Assembly (NCBI GenBank): GCA_037178625.1
Contig: CM074142.1
Coordinates: 1,860,001-1,924,000, forward strand
Reading direction: 5' to 3'
Length of the DNA stretch: 64,000 nt
From: Skeletonema tropicum
Taxonomy: Eukaryota; Bacillariophyta; Thalassiosirophyceae; Thalassiosirales; Thalassiosiraceae
A program made the position numbers and the translations under genes. The notes under the pieces were generated by a model, which saw only the letters and a program-made list of their open reading frames with translations, searched no databases and had not been told where the DNA came from. Positions 11,495 to 21,837 of the stretch are shown in pieces (position 1 is the first letter of the stretch; each line of letters starts with the position of its first letter).

Positions 11495-12529
11495 ATAAGA
11501 TAGATATCTGTAAAATTATAATTGTTATTTTCTTGTGCATTACTAGATAGCGGTGATATTCAATCTCTTGGTGATAATAATATTATCAAGGCGCTTCATC
11601 TCGTAATTACTTGGCCAAGCACTCTCAAATCTGAACTCCCAACTCTTACTCGCAGCTGCAGCACTCCAATCTCCAATCCGATACATCCAGATAGATTCAC
11701 CTTTTCCTCCATATCTTCCGTTCTATTGGTCGTAGGAAGTCGATGAGTGGTGATTTGGAATCCTCTCATCAAGCCCTATCGATTGGACATACTATAAAGA
11801 CCAAATATCGATCCCTTGTCAATCGACTCAACTAAATCGACCCCTAGAAAGTCATCCACGGCGCCAAAGTCGCTCCCAAAATTTTCCGATTTCAACAAAA
11901 TGACCTCCACCAGCGTCAATACCATCATTATCAATACCATCGTCAATAATAGCAGTACCATCGACGGCTCCCTCGCCTGGCGGCTCACTCGCATTATCTC
12001 CAGCACCGCCACCATCATTGTCAATATTATTTCCAACATCGTCTCGCTACGCTCGACTTTCCATCATCATTGGCGGAATGATGAATGTTGTTAATGTTGT
12101 GAAAGGCTGATCATCATTCAGCTCCCTCGCCTCCGGCTCACTCGCCATCACAACAATTCATTCCACCGCCACGTCCAATCTTCACACTCATTCGACTCAC
12201 GCCGTAAATTCACGCCGTAAATAACACCACCGCCACAATCATCATCCACCACTACTATGATGATTGTGGCGGTGGTGAGGTTGATTATTTGCGTTGTTTC
12301 TTATTCACCACCGCCACAAAGATGATATATAGTGGCGGTGGTGAATGAGACGCCACATCCTAATCACATCCACCACCGCCACAATCATCATCACTTGTGG
12401 AAGTGGTGGATGATGGTTGTGGCGGTGGAATGAATTGTTGTGAAAGGTAGTATTGGTTGTGGCGGTGGTGGATAAGTTGGATAGTAAGATTAATATGTTG
12501 ATATTGTTGTAATAACTTCATTCCACCAC
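11495..12529 (+). other. Extended 3' flank of copy 1, no gene
   Basis: 11495-11876 is the 3' flank shared by all truncated copies. 11877-12529 is present only here; the other copies lost it together with segment A. It contains a cluster of GC-rich hairpins (12225-12440) and simple CATCATTATC-type repeats around 11900-12100. No coding sequence is supported. Confidence 0.75.
12225..12440. repeat. Cluster of inverted repeats with CCACCGCCACAA core
   Basis: There are three successive foldbacks. The first has perfect 21-bp arms at 12225-12245 and 12257-12277. The second has 15-bp arms at 12303-12317 and 12332-12346. The third has arms of about 20 bp starting near 12371 and ending near 12428, with one mismatch. 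All carry the same CCACCGCCACAA core, which also occurs singly near 8187 and, inverted, near 12456. They lie next to rearrangement boundaries of the array. Confidence 0.85.
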
Positions 12530-12866
12530 ATTTTACATGATCGATGCATCTGTCTTCAGCGAAGCGTTCTTAGTTCTTAGGTGAGGGCGACCGCAGGGAG
12601 GCCGAACAGTAACAGTGTTTATCGTTATTTTGGTGGCATTGTATATTTTGGTGGCATTGTAAATTTTGGATTTTTGGATCCTTTTGGATCTTACTCTCTC
12701 TAAAGACGCTTTTTCGCGAGTTCGACCGAAGGGAGAACGAGCATTGATTAGTATTTTGATGTGTAATGATGGTATATTTCGATTCGGCTTCAAAAGAGCT
12801 TTCTAACGGTGGTCTTATTGTCAAATTTGATGATTTGGACCTCTGCTTTGAATTTGAAAATTCGGG
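12530..12866 (+). repeat. Leader segment A, copy 2
   Basis: This segment matches 8301-8637. Upstream of it, 12462-12513 also matches 8117-8168, but the sequence between those blocks differs (about 130 bp present at the first site, about 16 bp here). Confidence 0.9.
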
Positions 12867-13440
12867 CTGTCAAGCCGGATTCAAGCTGCTTGTCACTTTC
12901 TGACCTCGTTTTTGACCGAGACGATCTCTTGAAAGCCGTCCAAACACGCTGATTATACGCCTAATCGATAGAGCACGATGAGAGCTTTCCAAAACGCCAC
13001 TTATCGCCTTCATTGGCCGCGTAGGAGACAAGATACGGCCGTTAGTGACAACATGGTTCATGTATATATATATAGCATGCATGGTGGCTGCCTGCTGCGC
13101 TCTAGTGAAAGTTGGTGCCGCTTTGCAAGATGCCTGTCTCAACAAGTCCGCCATCTGTCAAGCCGGATTCAAGCTGCTTGTCACTTTCTGACCTCGTTTT
13201 TGACCGAGACGATCTCTTGAAAGTCGTCCAAACACGCTGATTATACGCCTAATCGATAGAGCACGATGAGAGCTTTCCAAAACGCCACTTATCGCCTTCA
13301 TTGGCCGCGTAGGAGACAAGATACGGCCGTTAGTGACAACATGGTTCATGTATATATATAGCATGCATGGTGGCTGCCTGCTGCGCTCTAGTGAAAGTTG
13401 GTGCCGCTTTGCAAGATGCCTGTCTCAACAAGTCCGCCAC
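12867..13440 (+). repeat. Two promoter-leader units before copy 2
   Basis: The first unit is 288 bp because its TA tract has one extra TA, and it carries a T-to-C change near 12937. The second is the standard 286 bp. Confidence 0.92.
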
Positions 13441-13465
13441 GGCCAAAGATCCGCCTCGCCTCATC

Positions 13466-14581
13466 ATGGCACAAACAAGCGAGAGTGCCGTCCTATGCAT
13501 CCACCAAAAGCAACTAAAACAATCAATGGACGACCAAGCCGCACCCGCACCCCCCGACAACATGGCCAGCAGCCCCGCCGCCGCTTCAGCAGCTTCAGTG
13601 GAGGTGGAGGCGGCCACAACAATGACAATGAACGACGAAAAAAGTGCCCCCTCACCACAACATCACCACCGTCGTTCCAAACGTGAAAAATATTCACCAT
13701 CACGATTTGTCGCTCGGCCTTCGAGTAAGAAGTCGGAACACGACGACGACGACACCACAGCTGGTGATGAAATTATTGGTGGTGAAGAAATTCAAGTTGA
13801 GGCAAACGCTAACGATCCAATTGCCGCCGCTTCAGCAGCTTCACCAGAGGAGGTGACGGAATATAATAATATATCCGCTACCGTGACACAACGACAACGA
13901 CGCGACTCTATTACCGCAGCCACCGTCGCCCTCGATAACAATAATGATAATCATGACGATAATCATGATGGTCATACTAACAATAATAATAACAATGACG
14001 ATGACAACACTGATGGTAATAAAAATAAACATCCCCGTCGTCGCACATCACGTGCCCACGCCGCCCCCGGAAGTTATTTAGAGCCACCTGACGTCGAAGA
14101 AGATTTCGATATTGATAGTGACGAAGACGACAACGAACCCACTAAAGCTCATGACGACGATGATGATGATGATGACACCATCATCAACAAAGTATGCAAC
14201 GATGCCAACGGTCATAATACAATACTTCAAATCTCCACTGTGAAACGATATAATAAACGAACGAAGCGTACGTTGTGCAATGTGATTGGTTGTAAAAAGG
14301 CGGATCAGGCGGGGTGTGGTGGATATTGCCGCCGTCATTATCGTTTAATGACGATTCATGATGGTGGTGCTGAAAAAGATGGAAAAGAGGATGAGGAGGG
14401 TGAAGAAGTTGAAGCAGAAGAAGACACAAAACCACGTCTCAACTCCACAATCCGCATACTCACCGGAGACTTTGCCGGTCTTACCGGAAACATTACCAAT
14501 ATCAAACAGGGTGGATGGTGCTCATTGACCAATCCAAAGGTTACCAAGCCCAGAGGAAGATTCTACATGACAATCAACTGA
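13466..14581 (+). CDS. Truncated array gene, copy 2 (371 aa)
   Basis: The predicted protein is identical to that of copy 1. This copy is the empty-site reference for the Copia insertion in copy 3: the 39 bp corresponding to 13651-13689 here are missing there. Its 3' flank ends at the compact junction at 14962/14963. Confidence 0.65.
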   Translation: MAQTSESAVLCIHQKQLKQSMDDQAAPAPPDNMASSPAAASAASVEVEAATTMTMNDEKSAPSPQHHHRRSKREKYSPSRFVARPSSKKSEHDDDDTTAGDEIIGGEEIQVEANANDPIAAASAASPEEVTEYNNISATVTQRQRRDSITAATVALDNNNDNHDDNHDGHTNNNNNNDDDNTDGNKNKHPRRRTSRAHAAPGSYLEPPDVEEDFDIDSDEDDNEPTKAHDDDDDDDDTIINKVCNDANGHNTILQISTVKRYNKRTKRTLCNVIGCKKADQAGCGGYCRRHYRLMTIHDGGAEKDGKEDEEGEEVEAEEDTKPRLNSTIRILTGDFAGLTGNITNIKQGGWCSLTNPKVTKPRGRFYMTIN

Positions 14582-14962
14582 ATAAGATAGATATCTGTAA
14601 AATTATAATTGTTATTTTCTTGTGCATTACTAGATAGCGGTGATATTCAATCTCTTGGTGATAATAATATTATCAAGGCGCTTCATCTCGTAATTACTTG
14701 GCCAAGCACTCTCAAATCTGAACTCCCAACTCTTACTCGCAGCTGCAGCACTCCAATCTCCAATCCGATACATCCAGATAGATTCACCTTTTCCTCCATA
14801 TCTTCCGTTCTATTGGTCGTAGGAAGTCGATGAGTGGTGATTTGGAATCCTCTCATCAAGCCCTATCGATTGGACATACTATAAAGACCAAATATCGATC
14901 CCTTGTCAATCGACTCAACTAAATCGACCCCTAGAAAGTCATCCACGGCGCCAAAGTCGCTC

Positions 14963-15236
14963 ATTCAAGCTGCTTGTCACTTTCTGACCTCGTTTTTGAC
15001 CGAGACGATCTCTTGAAAGTCGTCCAAACACGCTGATTATACGCCTAATCGATAGAGCACGATGAGAGCTTTCCAAAACGCCACTTATCGCCTTCATTGG
15101 CCGCGTAGGAGACAAGATACGGCCGTTAGTGACAACATGGTTCATGTATATATATAGCATGCATGGTGGCTGCCTGCTGCGCTCTAGTGAAAGTTGGTGC
15201 CGCTTTGCAAGATGCCTGTCTCAACAAGTCCGCCAC
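14963..15236 (+). repeat. 5'-trimmed promoter-leader unit (274 bp) before copy 3
   Basis: It lacks the first 12 bp of the 286-bp unit and is fused directly to the preceding 3' flank. This is the first instance of the junction that recurs through the rest of the array. Confidence 0.9.
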
Positions 15237-15261
15237 GGCCAAAGATCCGCCTCGCCTCATC

Positions 15262-15446
15262 ATGGCACAAACAAGCGAGAGTGCCGTCCTATGCATCCAC
15301 CAAAAGCAACTAAAACAATCAATGGACGACCAAGCCGCACCCGCACCCCCCGACAACATGGCCAGCAGCCCCGCCGCCGCTTCAGCAGCTTCAGTGGAGG
15401 TGGAGGCGGCCACAACAATGACAATGAACGACGAAAAAAGTGCCCC
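15262..15446 (+). pseudogene. Array gene copy 3, 5' part, cut by Copia element
   Basis: The reading frame is identical to the other copies up to the codons for DEKSAP, then runs into the truncated LTR. The remainder of the copy resumes at 20565. Confidence 0.9.
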
Positions 15447-18400
15447 GGCTGGTGCGACTGTCGTTGCGACAGCCAGCGCGCTTTCTCCTAGGAATCCTCG
15501 GAAGAGGAGCGTGTCGGAGATAGCCATCTTCCAGGGTTCCAACACACCCTCTAAGCGTGCTGGGCTTCTGTGCTCGTGGCAGCGTTATTGGTGAGATAGA
15601 TTCTATGTGGAGCATCCACGGTCTGACTTCTCTGTGGTGGGATGCATCGTGGTTCTTGGATGGATAGTCGGCGAGGTTCTCCTTGCCAGGTTGCCATCGA
15701 ACATCAAATTGTTTTCGCGTGACTTGATCTGTGACCCAGAAGTAGTTCTTTTCCATGGAGCGGGAGCGGTGCTTTTTGACTGTGTCATTCGCGATGCCCG
15801 TTGCTGTGGCATTGTCGCAATGGACCGGGGTTGGCGGTTGGGGATGCCCCAATTCTTCTAGGGTGAGACGTAGGACCTTGGCTTCTTTGCAATTGTGGAA
15901 GAGTCCCCCAAGTTCAGCTTCTGCCGCTGAGGCTACGACATACTTCAGAATGTTACTTACGACATGGATGAAACCATTGATGATGATAGGTTTGTGATCC
16001 TCCGGGATGGATCCTAGGAAATGGACGCCTGCAATGCGGCTGCGTGCCCTTGGTTCGGAGAGGTAGGATGCGTCACTGTGGATGTTAAGAATCATGTCGG
16101 AAGCTCTGAATTGGATTTTGGCGTCTGGGTGGGTAGCTAGATAATCAAGCAGTTGGTTGGCACGTTGTTCAGTATTTTCTGTTGGGTTGGCTTGTTCAGA
16201 AGCGAGGGATCCCAGTGCGACAAGGATGGTGTTGTCAACAGCTCGGCCGTAGTATAGACCGGCCCCTACGATTTGTTGGATGCGGCGTTTTTGGGCAGGG
16301 TTGAGTGGAGTGGAGGTGTCCTCGTCGATGGGATCCTGGGAGGCAGTTCCGAATTTTCGCGGCGGTGCTGGATGAGGGCTGTCTTGTGGCTTCTTGGGTT
16401 CCGGATGATTGAAGTTAATTAGCATTTTCTTCACGTATCCCGGCATTGACAGTGTCACAGTGCGTTTATCATAGTCCCAATCAAGGGTTATCCCGCAGTA
16501 CATTTTCCCTTCCCAGTCGGCTTTCACCTTGTAGTGCTCAGCAATGCAGTTGTACAGATGCTCGGCGTCGGCTTTGTTGGTATATTTGATTCCGAAATCA
16601 TCCACTACAAGTGTGAACGCAATAGGACGCGTTTCATGCCTCCATAGGCCCGGTGTGTGTTCGCATTCATAGTAGCCATGCGGGGCAAGACGTTCCTTCA
16701 ACAATTTATTCGACAAGATGCCTGCTTGGGGCAAGCCCCAGATGCTGCGTCTGATTTCCAAGTATACTTGGCCTTTATAGGCTCTGGCGTCCAAGTTGTA
16801 CTGTTGTTTTACATGTTCAGGGAAGATGCGGAGAGGTATTTTCATGTATTCATACCGGTCCAGCGGGGTACCAAGGTAAAAACTGCTGATGTCGAAACAA
16901 CAATATCTTGCTCCGGGCGTACTCACAACACTATTCCACATAATCTTTGTTGTCTGCAGATCGGCTGTGCGAGTTGTGAGCTCTCCGGGGTAGTTGATGA
17001 GGTTCCCACCTGCTGTGATGCGGACACGGTTCGGGTCATCCTTCTGTTCACGGTAGTCCGTCGCTATACTGGCATATGTCACTACTCTGTCCGCCGGTAT
17101 GTTCTTGATTTGGTCGTGGTCAAGGATGATGACTGTGTCTGTCCCTTTCTGGCCTGTTCTATCGTCTCCCTGCGCTAATCCTCCAAACTCTTTTCCAAAG
17201 GCTGTTTCCCACGTTTCACGGAGTTCTTCACATTTGATGACTTCTGCATACTTCCTCATTGCCTTTCCAGTGATGGGGTGAGTGACTGGGGCGCAATAGT
17301 ACGTAATATCTTCGGTTGGAGCGTGTTCTAACTGGGTTGGTCGCCACAGGTTCTTCGTATGGGTGTCCATCATGGTGGCGCCAAAATATGCCAAGAAGGC
17401 ATCTTGGGAGATGATGCGATGTTGCTGGACCCTCGTGTTAGGAGGGTTGGATGAAATGGGTTGGATTTCTTCAAATGCTATTCGAGTGGGTTGTCGATTA
17501 CGTTTTGAACGCCGGGGTTGTTGTTTTGGTAGTTGTGTTATAGGCTTTGGAAGGGTGCCCGGGGTGTTATTGCGGGTGTGGCGTTGGTGGGTGCGTTGCT
17601 TGGTGCGGTGTACTCGTGGTGCTGTAGGATTGGTTGACGTTGTTATGGCTGGATTGTTGGGGCGGATGACTTTATTGCCACCCTCTGTTTCGGCGAACTC
17701 TGGCGTGGCTGGGCCACCCTCTGAAATGGACTTCACACCCTCTGTGGTTGGCTGGCGGATGCTGATGATCTTTTGCAAGGCTCTGGCTATTGTGGAAAGG
17801 ATGGCAAAACGTTGACGTTTCGGTAAGGCTTCGGTGGTGGTAACTAACTCATCTGCGACTGCTGTGGCATGCTCGATGGGTGTGGGTGTGTAATACTGGC
17901 AATGTTGCGGGAAGAACTTGCAGGAGGCTGAAGTGCGGTATGCATTCGTATCAACAATGAAGAAACGGTAGTTGCGGTAGTGGTCCTTCGCAGGGCCCAC
18001 GTACCATGCATCGGATCCTCTTGGGGCCCATGATGCTCTTGATGTTGGATGATCGTACACGACAGCTCTCGTGCCTGGTGGGGCAAGGGGGGTGCGGTTG
18101 AAATCGAAGGGCTCACCATGAAGATCTTCATATGCTGACTTGGATGGGTCTCGGCGCGACGTTCGGAGGAGATTGAGGGTGATTTCAGCTTGCTCAGTGA
18201 GTTGATCCCACAGTTGGAGGGGGAATTCACTGTCGGTACAACACAAACCACTGATGAAGTGATTCTTAAAGGTTTGGATGGCTCTTTCAGCTGCATTGAC
18301 ACGATGGTTGTGAGGCTCGACGAACTGCCACTGGCAGTCATTTGTTGACAGGAATTGTTTGATTTGGGATGCTGCTTGGTTGTCGGTAACATTGAGTTTT

Positions 18401-20220
18401 GGTGAATATCCTCGATCTTTCAAGTATTGGAAAATTTCCTCAAATGCGCCTACTATATCCTCACTCTTGGTACTCTTGATCGGCCGGGCTAAAATGGCAT
18501 TCATGTCATGGATGTAAGCGATAAGGTAGTATAAGTTGCCTTCTAAAGACCGGTGTGGAAGGGCTCCTGTTACATCGGTGTACATAGTTCCCTCAATTTT
18601 ATCCGCTAAAGCTGCATAGCAAAATACATTCAGGCTCTTCTCATCTTGGTCGCTCTGCTCCGTCTCCTCTTGTTCTTGCTGATCCGTTGTCTCTTGATCA
18701 CTCTGCTCCGTTTCCTCTTCGTCAGGTGGGATGATGGTAGGGGATGTAGTTGGTTGTTGCGGTTCATGTTGGTTGTTATTGTGGTCCTGTTCTAACTGGT
18801 GTGCGACGAGGCCTTGTAGGCGACGACGGGACATGCCCGTTGTAGTATACCTCCGCGGAGCTTTGCCTATCCCTATTGAAGGCGAGGAGAGGTTGTACTT
18901 GCTTGGTTGGGGTGGCTTTTTACGGGTGCTGCGGAGGCCTGCGCGTGGCTTCTTCATATGGCCCTTTGCTGTTGCTGGGGAGGAGGCTAGATGTCGACGC
19001 ACGTCTTTGGTACGTTGAATATGTGGGAAGCTTTTTAGTTGATTGTTTTCAATTGCACGGAGAAGGGTGGGGATTGGTGGGCTAAATAGGCACTGATGGA
19101 TGTATTTCAGGGCTTGCTGTTTCGTTGGCATGGTGTATGCATTATGTGCGGCTGCAGTTGCAGTAATTGGCTGGGTGGTAGGTGTTATGATATCAAATGC
19201 TGGTTGCATTGGCTTCTTTGACAGGGGAAGAAGCCATAGCCCCGTTGCTGGGTGTCGCTTTCCAGTCAAAACACACCGTCCGTGGTGCAAGACACGGACT
19301 TCGTGCATGGTGAATAAGACTTGGCACCCTGCATCAACTAGTCGCCTGATGGAGATGAGCGATGCATTCGAGAATTCTGGAACGATGTGCCCGTTCTTGC
19401 AGGCTGCTGGTGGAAGGGTGGGCAAGTCAATGTCACACATGTGCGTTGATTTGCTGACTGTACCATCGGGTTGGGTAATTGCAATGGGGCTGGTTGTAGG
19501 CCGAATATTGTTGACCTCGGCCTCGACGATGAAGAAATGGTCCGAAGCACCTGAGTCTGCAACTGCATGGTCGGGTGGGACAAGTTTTCCTTTGCCTTGG
19601 AGACTGTTCGCTTGATGGATGGTCGATTGTCTTGATGCGGTGCGGTTGTCAGTTACGACGGTAATGTCATCGTCGTCTTCTGGTGGGGGCTGCACTGTAG
19701 CATGGAGACATTGCTGGATATTGGAGAAAGGTTGGACTATTTTTTGGGTGGCGTACAATGAGAGAGGCTTGATGGCAAGTTTAGTTTTAACCAAGTTACA
19801 TCTATTCACTGCGCTCATCCATGTACTGGGAGCTGGAGGGGGGGCATACCGTTGTTGCCCTTGAGCCACTTGCGCACTTAGCATGGCTAGTTGCTGGGTG
19901 ATTTGCTGGATGCTGTTGGCATGCGACTGAGTGACATCGGAGATGGTGGACAGATTATTGTTGAGACCACTGATGGTGGAGTTGCAGGTTTGACCAAATG
20001 AATGGAAGGCAGTTCCCAACTCTTCTACTGTATCTACGAGGCTAACATCGTCCTCGGCCTCCGATCCTCTTCCTAATCCTACCGCTGCAGGGCCATAGTT
20101 ACCTGATGTCAAAGAGGCATTGGCATTCTCCAAAAATTGTTCGTATTCAATTGTGTCGGTGATCTGGATGTCACTAAAATGACTTGTGGCCTCCTCGAGG
20201 CTCAGTTTTCTTTCGGTCAT
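15391..20220 (-). CDS. Copia gag-pol polyprotein
   Basis: One uninterrupted frame of about 1,609 aa, starting at the ATG of MTERKLSLEE (20220); an upstream GTG start is less likely. Domains in order are: a gag-like N-terminus; an aspartic protease with DSGASDHFF; an integrase core with TDVTG, VTDNQ and an AAERAIQ glutamate; a reverse transcriptase with FDISSFYLGTPLDRYEYMKI and LVVDDFGIKY; and an RNase H with HSDASY, AEAELGG and CDNATATG. This integrase-before-RT order defines Ty1/Copia. The native stop would lie inside the LTR (frame ends ..RTSP in the intact 5' LTR). Here the LTR is deleted just before that stop, so the frame runs 19 codons into antisense host sequence. The intact frame suggests recent activity; this copy has lost a complete 3' LTR. 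Confidence 0.93.
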   Translation of the reverse strand: MTERKLSLEEATSHFSDIQITDTIEYEQFLENANASLTSGNYGPAAVGLGRGSEAEDDVSLVDTVEELGTAFHSFGQTCNSTISGLNNNLSTISDVTQSHANSIQQITQQLAMLSAQVAQGQQRYAPPPAPSTWMSAVNRCNLVKTKLAIKPLSLYATQKIVQPFSNIQQCLHATVQPPPEDDDDITVVTDNRTASRQSTIHQANSLQGKGKLVPPDHAVADSGASDHFFIVEAEVNNIRPTTSPIAITQPDGTVSKSTHMCDIDLPTLPPAACKNGHIVPEFSNASLISIRRLVDAGCQVLFTMHEVRVLHHGRCVLTGKRHPATGLWLLPLSKKPMQPAFDIITPTTQPITATAAAHNAYTMPTKQQALKYIHQCLFSPPIPTLLRAIENNQLKSFPHIQRTKDVRRHLASSPATAKGHMKKPRAGLRSTRKKPPQPSKYNLSSPSIGIGKAPRRYTTTGMSRRRLQGLVAHQLEQDHNNNQHEPQQPTTSPTIIPPDEEETEQSDQETTDQQEQEETEQSDQDEKSLNVFCYAALADKIEGTMYTDVTGALPHRSLEGNLYYLIAYIHDMNAILARPIKSTKSEDIVGAFEEIFQYLKDRGYSPKLNVTDNQAASQIKQFLSTNDCQWQFVEPHNHRVNAAERAIQTFKNHFISGLCCTDSEFPLQLWDQLTEQAEITLNLLRTSRRDPSKSAYEDLHGEPFDFNRTPLAPPGTRAVVYDHPTSRASWAPRGSDAWYVGPAKDHYRNYRFFIVDTNAYRTSASCKFFPQHCQYYTPTPIEHATAVADELVTTTEALPKRQRFAILSTIARALQKIISIRQPTTEGVKSISEGGPATPEFAETEGGNKVIRPNNPAITTSTNPTAPRVHRTKQRTHQRHTRNNTPGTLPKPITQLPKQQPRRSKRNRQPTRIAFEEIQPISSNPPNTRVQQHRIISQDAFLAYFGATMMDTHTKNLWRPTQLEHAPTEDITYYCAPVTHPITGKAMRKYAEVIKCEELRETWETAFGKEFGGLAQGDDRTGQKGTDTVIILDHDQIKNIPADRVVTYASIATDYREQKDDPNRVRITAGGNLINYPGELTTRTADLQTTKIMWNSVVSTPGARYCCFDISSFYLGTPLDRYEYMKIPLRIFPEHVKQQYNLDARAYKGQVYLEIRRSIWGLPQAGILSNKLLKERLAPHGYYECEHTPGLWRHETRPIAFTLVVDDFGIKYTNKADAEHLYNCIAEHYKVKADWEGKMYCGITLDWDYDKRTVTLSMPGYVKKMLINFNHPEPKKPQDSPHPAPPRKFGTASQDPIDEDTSTPLNPAQKRRIQQIVGAGLYYGRAVDNTILVALGSLASEQANPTENTEQRANQLLDYLATHPDAKIQFRASDMILNIHSDASYLSEPRARSRIAGVHFLGSIPEDHKPIIINGFIHVVSNILKYVVASAAEAELGGLFHNCKEAKVLRLTLEELGHPQPPTPVHCDNATATGIANDTVKKHRSRSMEKNYFWVTDQVTRKQFDVRWQPGKENLADYPSKNHDASHHREVRPWMLHIESISPITLPRAQKPSTLRGCVGTLEDGYLRHAPLPRIPRRKRAGCRNDSRTSRGTFFVVHCHCCGRLHLH
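15447..15544 (-). repeat. Truncated 3' LTR of the Copia element (98 bp)
   Basis: It is identical to 20467-20564 and begins, in element orientation, with TGTTGGAACC at 15544. It stops at 15447 against host sequence. Confidence 0.9.
15545..15553 (-). other. Polypurine tract of the Copia element
   Basis: On the minus strand the purine run AGAGGGTG directly precedes the TGTTGG start of the 3' LTR. This is where plus-strand DNA synthesis would be primed. It lies within the gag-pol reading frame. Confidence 0.6.
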
Positions 20221-20284
20221 TTTGCCGGTGGGGGAGCAGCTCACGTGGGTGCTAGTCGCTGCGTGTTGCTGCGAGTGTGGGATC

Positions 20285-20564
20285 TGTTAGAATAAATGCG
20301 TAGCTCTGATGAAGACAGCACAAAAGAGGCAGTGAACTAACAGGTGAGCTACGATTTAATGGCTACATTACTAGGGTGGCGAACCGTAGCAGGAACTTGC
20401 CAGGTGGTGGTGAAAGATCTCCAAGATCTCCACTTCAACCACCACCTCGATCTCGGTGCTGTCAAGGGCTGGTGCGACTGTCGTTGCGACAGCCAGCGCG
20501 CTTTCTCCTAGGAATCCTCGGAAGAGGAGCGTGTCGGAGATAGCCATCTTCCAGGGTTCCAACA
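20285..20564 (-). repeat. 5' LTR of the Copia element (280 bp)
   Basis: It is bounded by TGTTGGA and TCTAACA, an imperfect inverted repeat typical of Copia LTRs. No conventional primer-binding site complementary to a tRNA 3' end was recognised in the GATCCCACACTCGC sequence that follows it. Confidence 0.8.
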
Positions 20565-21456
20565 ATATTCACCATCACGATTTGTCGCTCGGCCTTCGAG
20601 TAAGAAGTCGGAACACGACGACGACGACACCACAGCTGGTGATGAAATTATTGGTGGTGAAGAAATTCAAGTTGAGGCAAACGCTAACGATCCAATTGCC
20701 GCCGCTTCAGCAGCTTCACCAGAGGAGGTGACGGAATATAATAATATATCCGCTACCGTGACACAACGACAACGACGCGACTCTATTACCGCAGCCACCG
20801 TCGCCCTCGATAACAATAATGATAATCATGACGATAATCATGATGGTCATACTAACAATAATAATAACAATGACGATGACAACACTGATGGTAATAAAAA
20901 TAAACATCCCCGTCGTCGCACATCACGTGCCCACGCCGCCCCCGGAAGTTATTTAGAGCCACCTGACGTCGAAGAAGATTTCGATATTGATAGTGACGAA
21001 GACGACAACGAACCCACTAAAGCTCATGACGACGATGATGATGATGATGACACCATCATCAACAAAGTATGCAACGATGCCAACGGTCATAATACAATAC
21101 TTCAAATCTCCACTGTGAAACGATATAATAAACGAACGAAGCGTACGTTGTGCAATGTGATTGGTTGTAAAAAGGCGGATCAGGCGGGGTGTGGTGGATA
21201 TTGCCGCCGTCATTATCGTTTAATGACGATTCATGATGGTGGTGCTGAAAAAGATGGAAAAGAGGATGAGGAGGGTGAAGAAGTTGAAGCAGAAGAAGAC
21301 ACAAAACCACGTCTCAACTCCACAATCCGCATACTCACCGGAGACTTTGCCGGTCTTACCGGAAACATTACCAATATCAAACAGGGTGGATGGTGCTCAT
21401 TGACCAATCCAAAGGTTACCAAGCCCAGAGGAAGATTCTACATGACAATCAACTGA
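20565..21456 (+). pseudogene. Array gene copy 3, 3' part after Copia insertion
   Basis: Host sequence resumes at ATATTCACCATC and continues through the Cys/His and KOW-like coding regions to the usual stop. There is no start codon in a natural position; a GTG at 20728 is not a credible start. Confidence 0.9.
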
Positions 21457-21837
21457 ATAAGATAGATATCTGTAAAATTATAATTGTTATTTTCTTGTGC
21501 ATTACTAGATAGCGGTGATATTCAATCTCTTGGTGATAATAATATTATCAAGGCGCTTCATCTCGTAATTACTTGGCCAAGCACTCTCAAATCTGAACTC
21601 CCAACTCTTACTCGCAGCTGCAGCACTCCAATCTCCAATCCGATACATCCAGATAGATTCACCTTTTCCTCCATATCTTCCGTTCTATTGGTCGTAGGAA
21701 GTCGATGAGTGGTGATTTGGAATCCTCTCATCAAGCCCTATCGATTGGACATACTATAAAGACCAAATATCGATCCCTTGTCAATCGACTCAACTAAATC
21801 GACCCCTAGAAAGTCATCCACGGCGCCAAAGTCGCTC

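Larger units (their letters stand above)
15447..20564 (-). mobile_element. Copia-type LTR retrotransposon with truncated 3' LTR
   Basis: In element orientation (right to left) it has a full 5' LTR of 280 bp (20564 down to 20285, starting TGTTGGAACC and ending TTCTAACA). This is followed by one gag-pol ORF, an AGAGGG-type polypurine tract, and only the first 98 bp of the 3' LTR. The remaining LTR (about 182 bp) and about 39 bp of adjoining host sequence are gone, so no target duplication remains. The shared 98-bp parts of the two LTRs are identical, which suggests a recent insertion. The host is copy 3 of the array gene. Confidence 0.92.

Noticed and set aside
15391..15446. Last 19 codons of the Copia frame as native protein
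   Set aside because: They are antisense sequence of the array gene reached only because the LTR containing the natural stop was deleted.
15447..15544. 98-bp repeats as complete short LTRs of the Copia element
   Set aside because: The right copy continues to a proper TCTAACA end 280 bp from TGTTGG. The left copy stops against host sequence with host bases missing, so it is truncated.
20728..21456. 242-aa ORF as a separate gene
   Set aside because: It begins at a GTG inside the interrupted third array copy; the true start lies before the Copia insertion.
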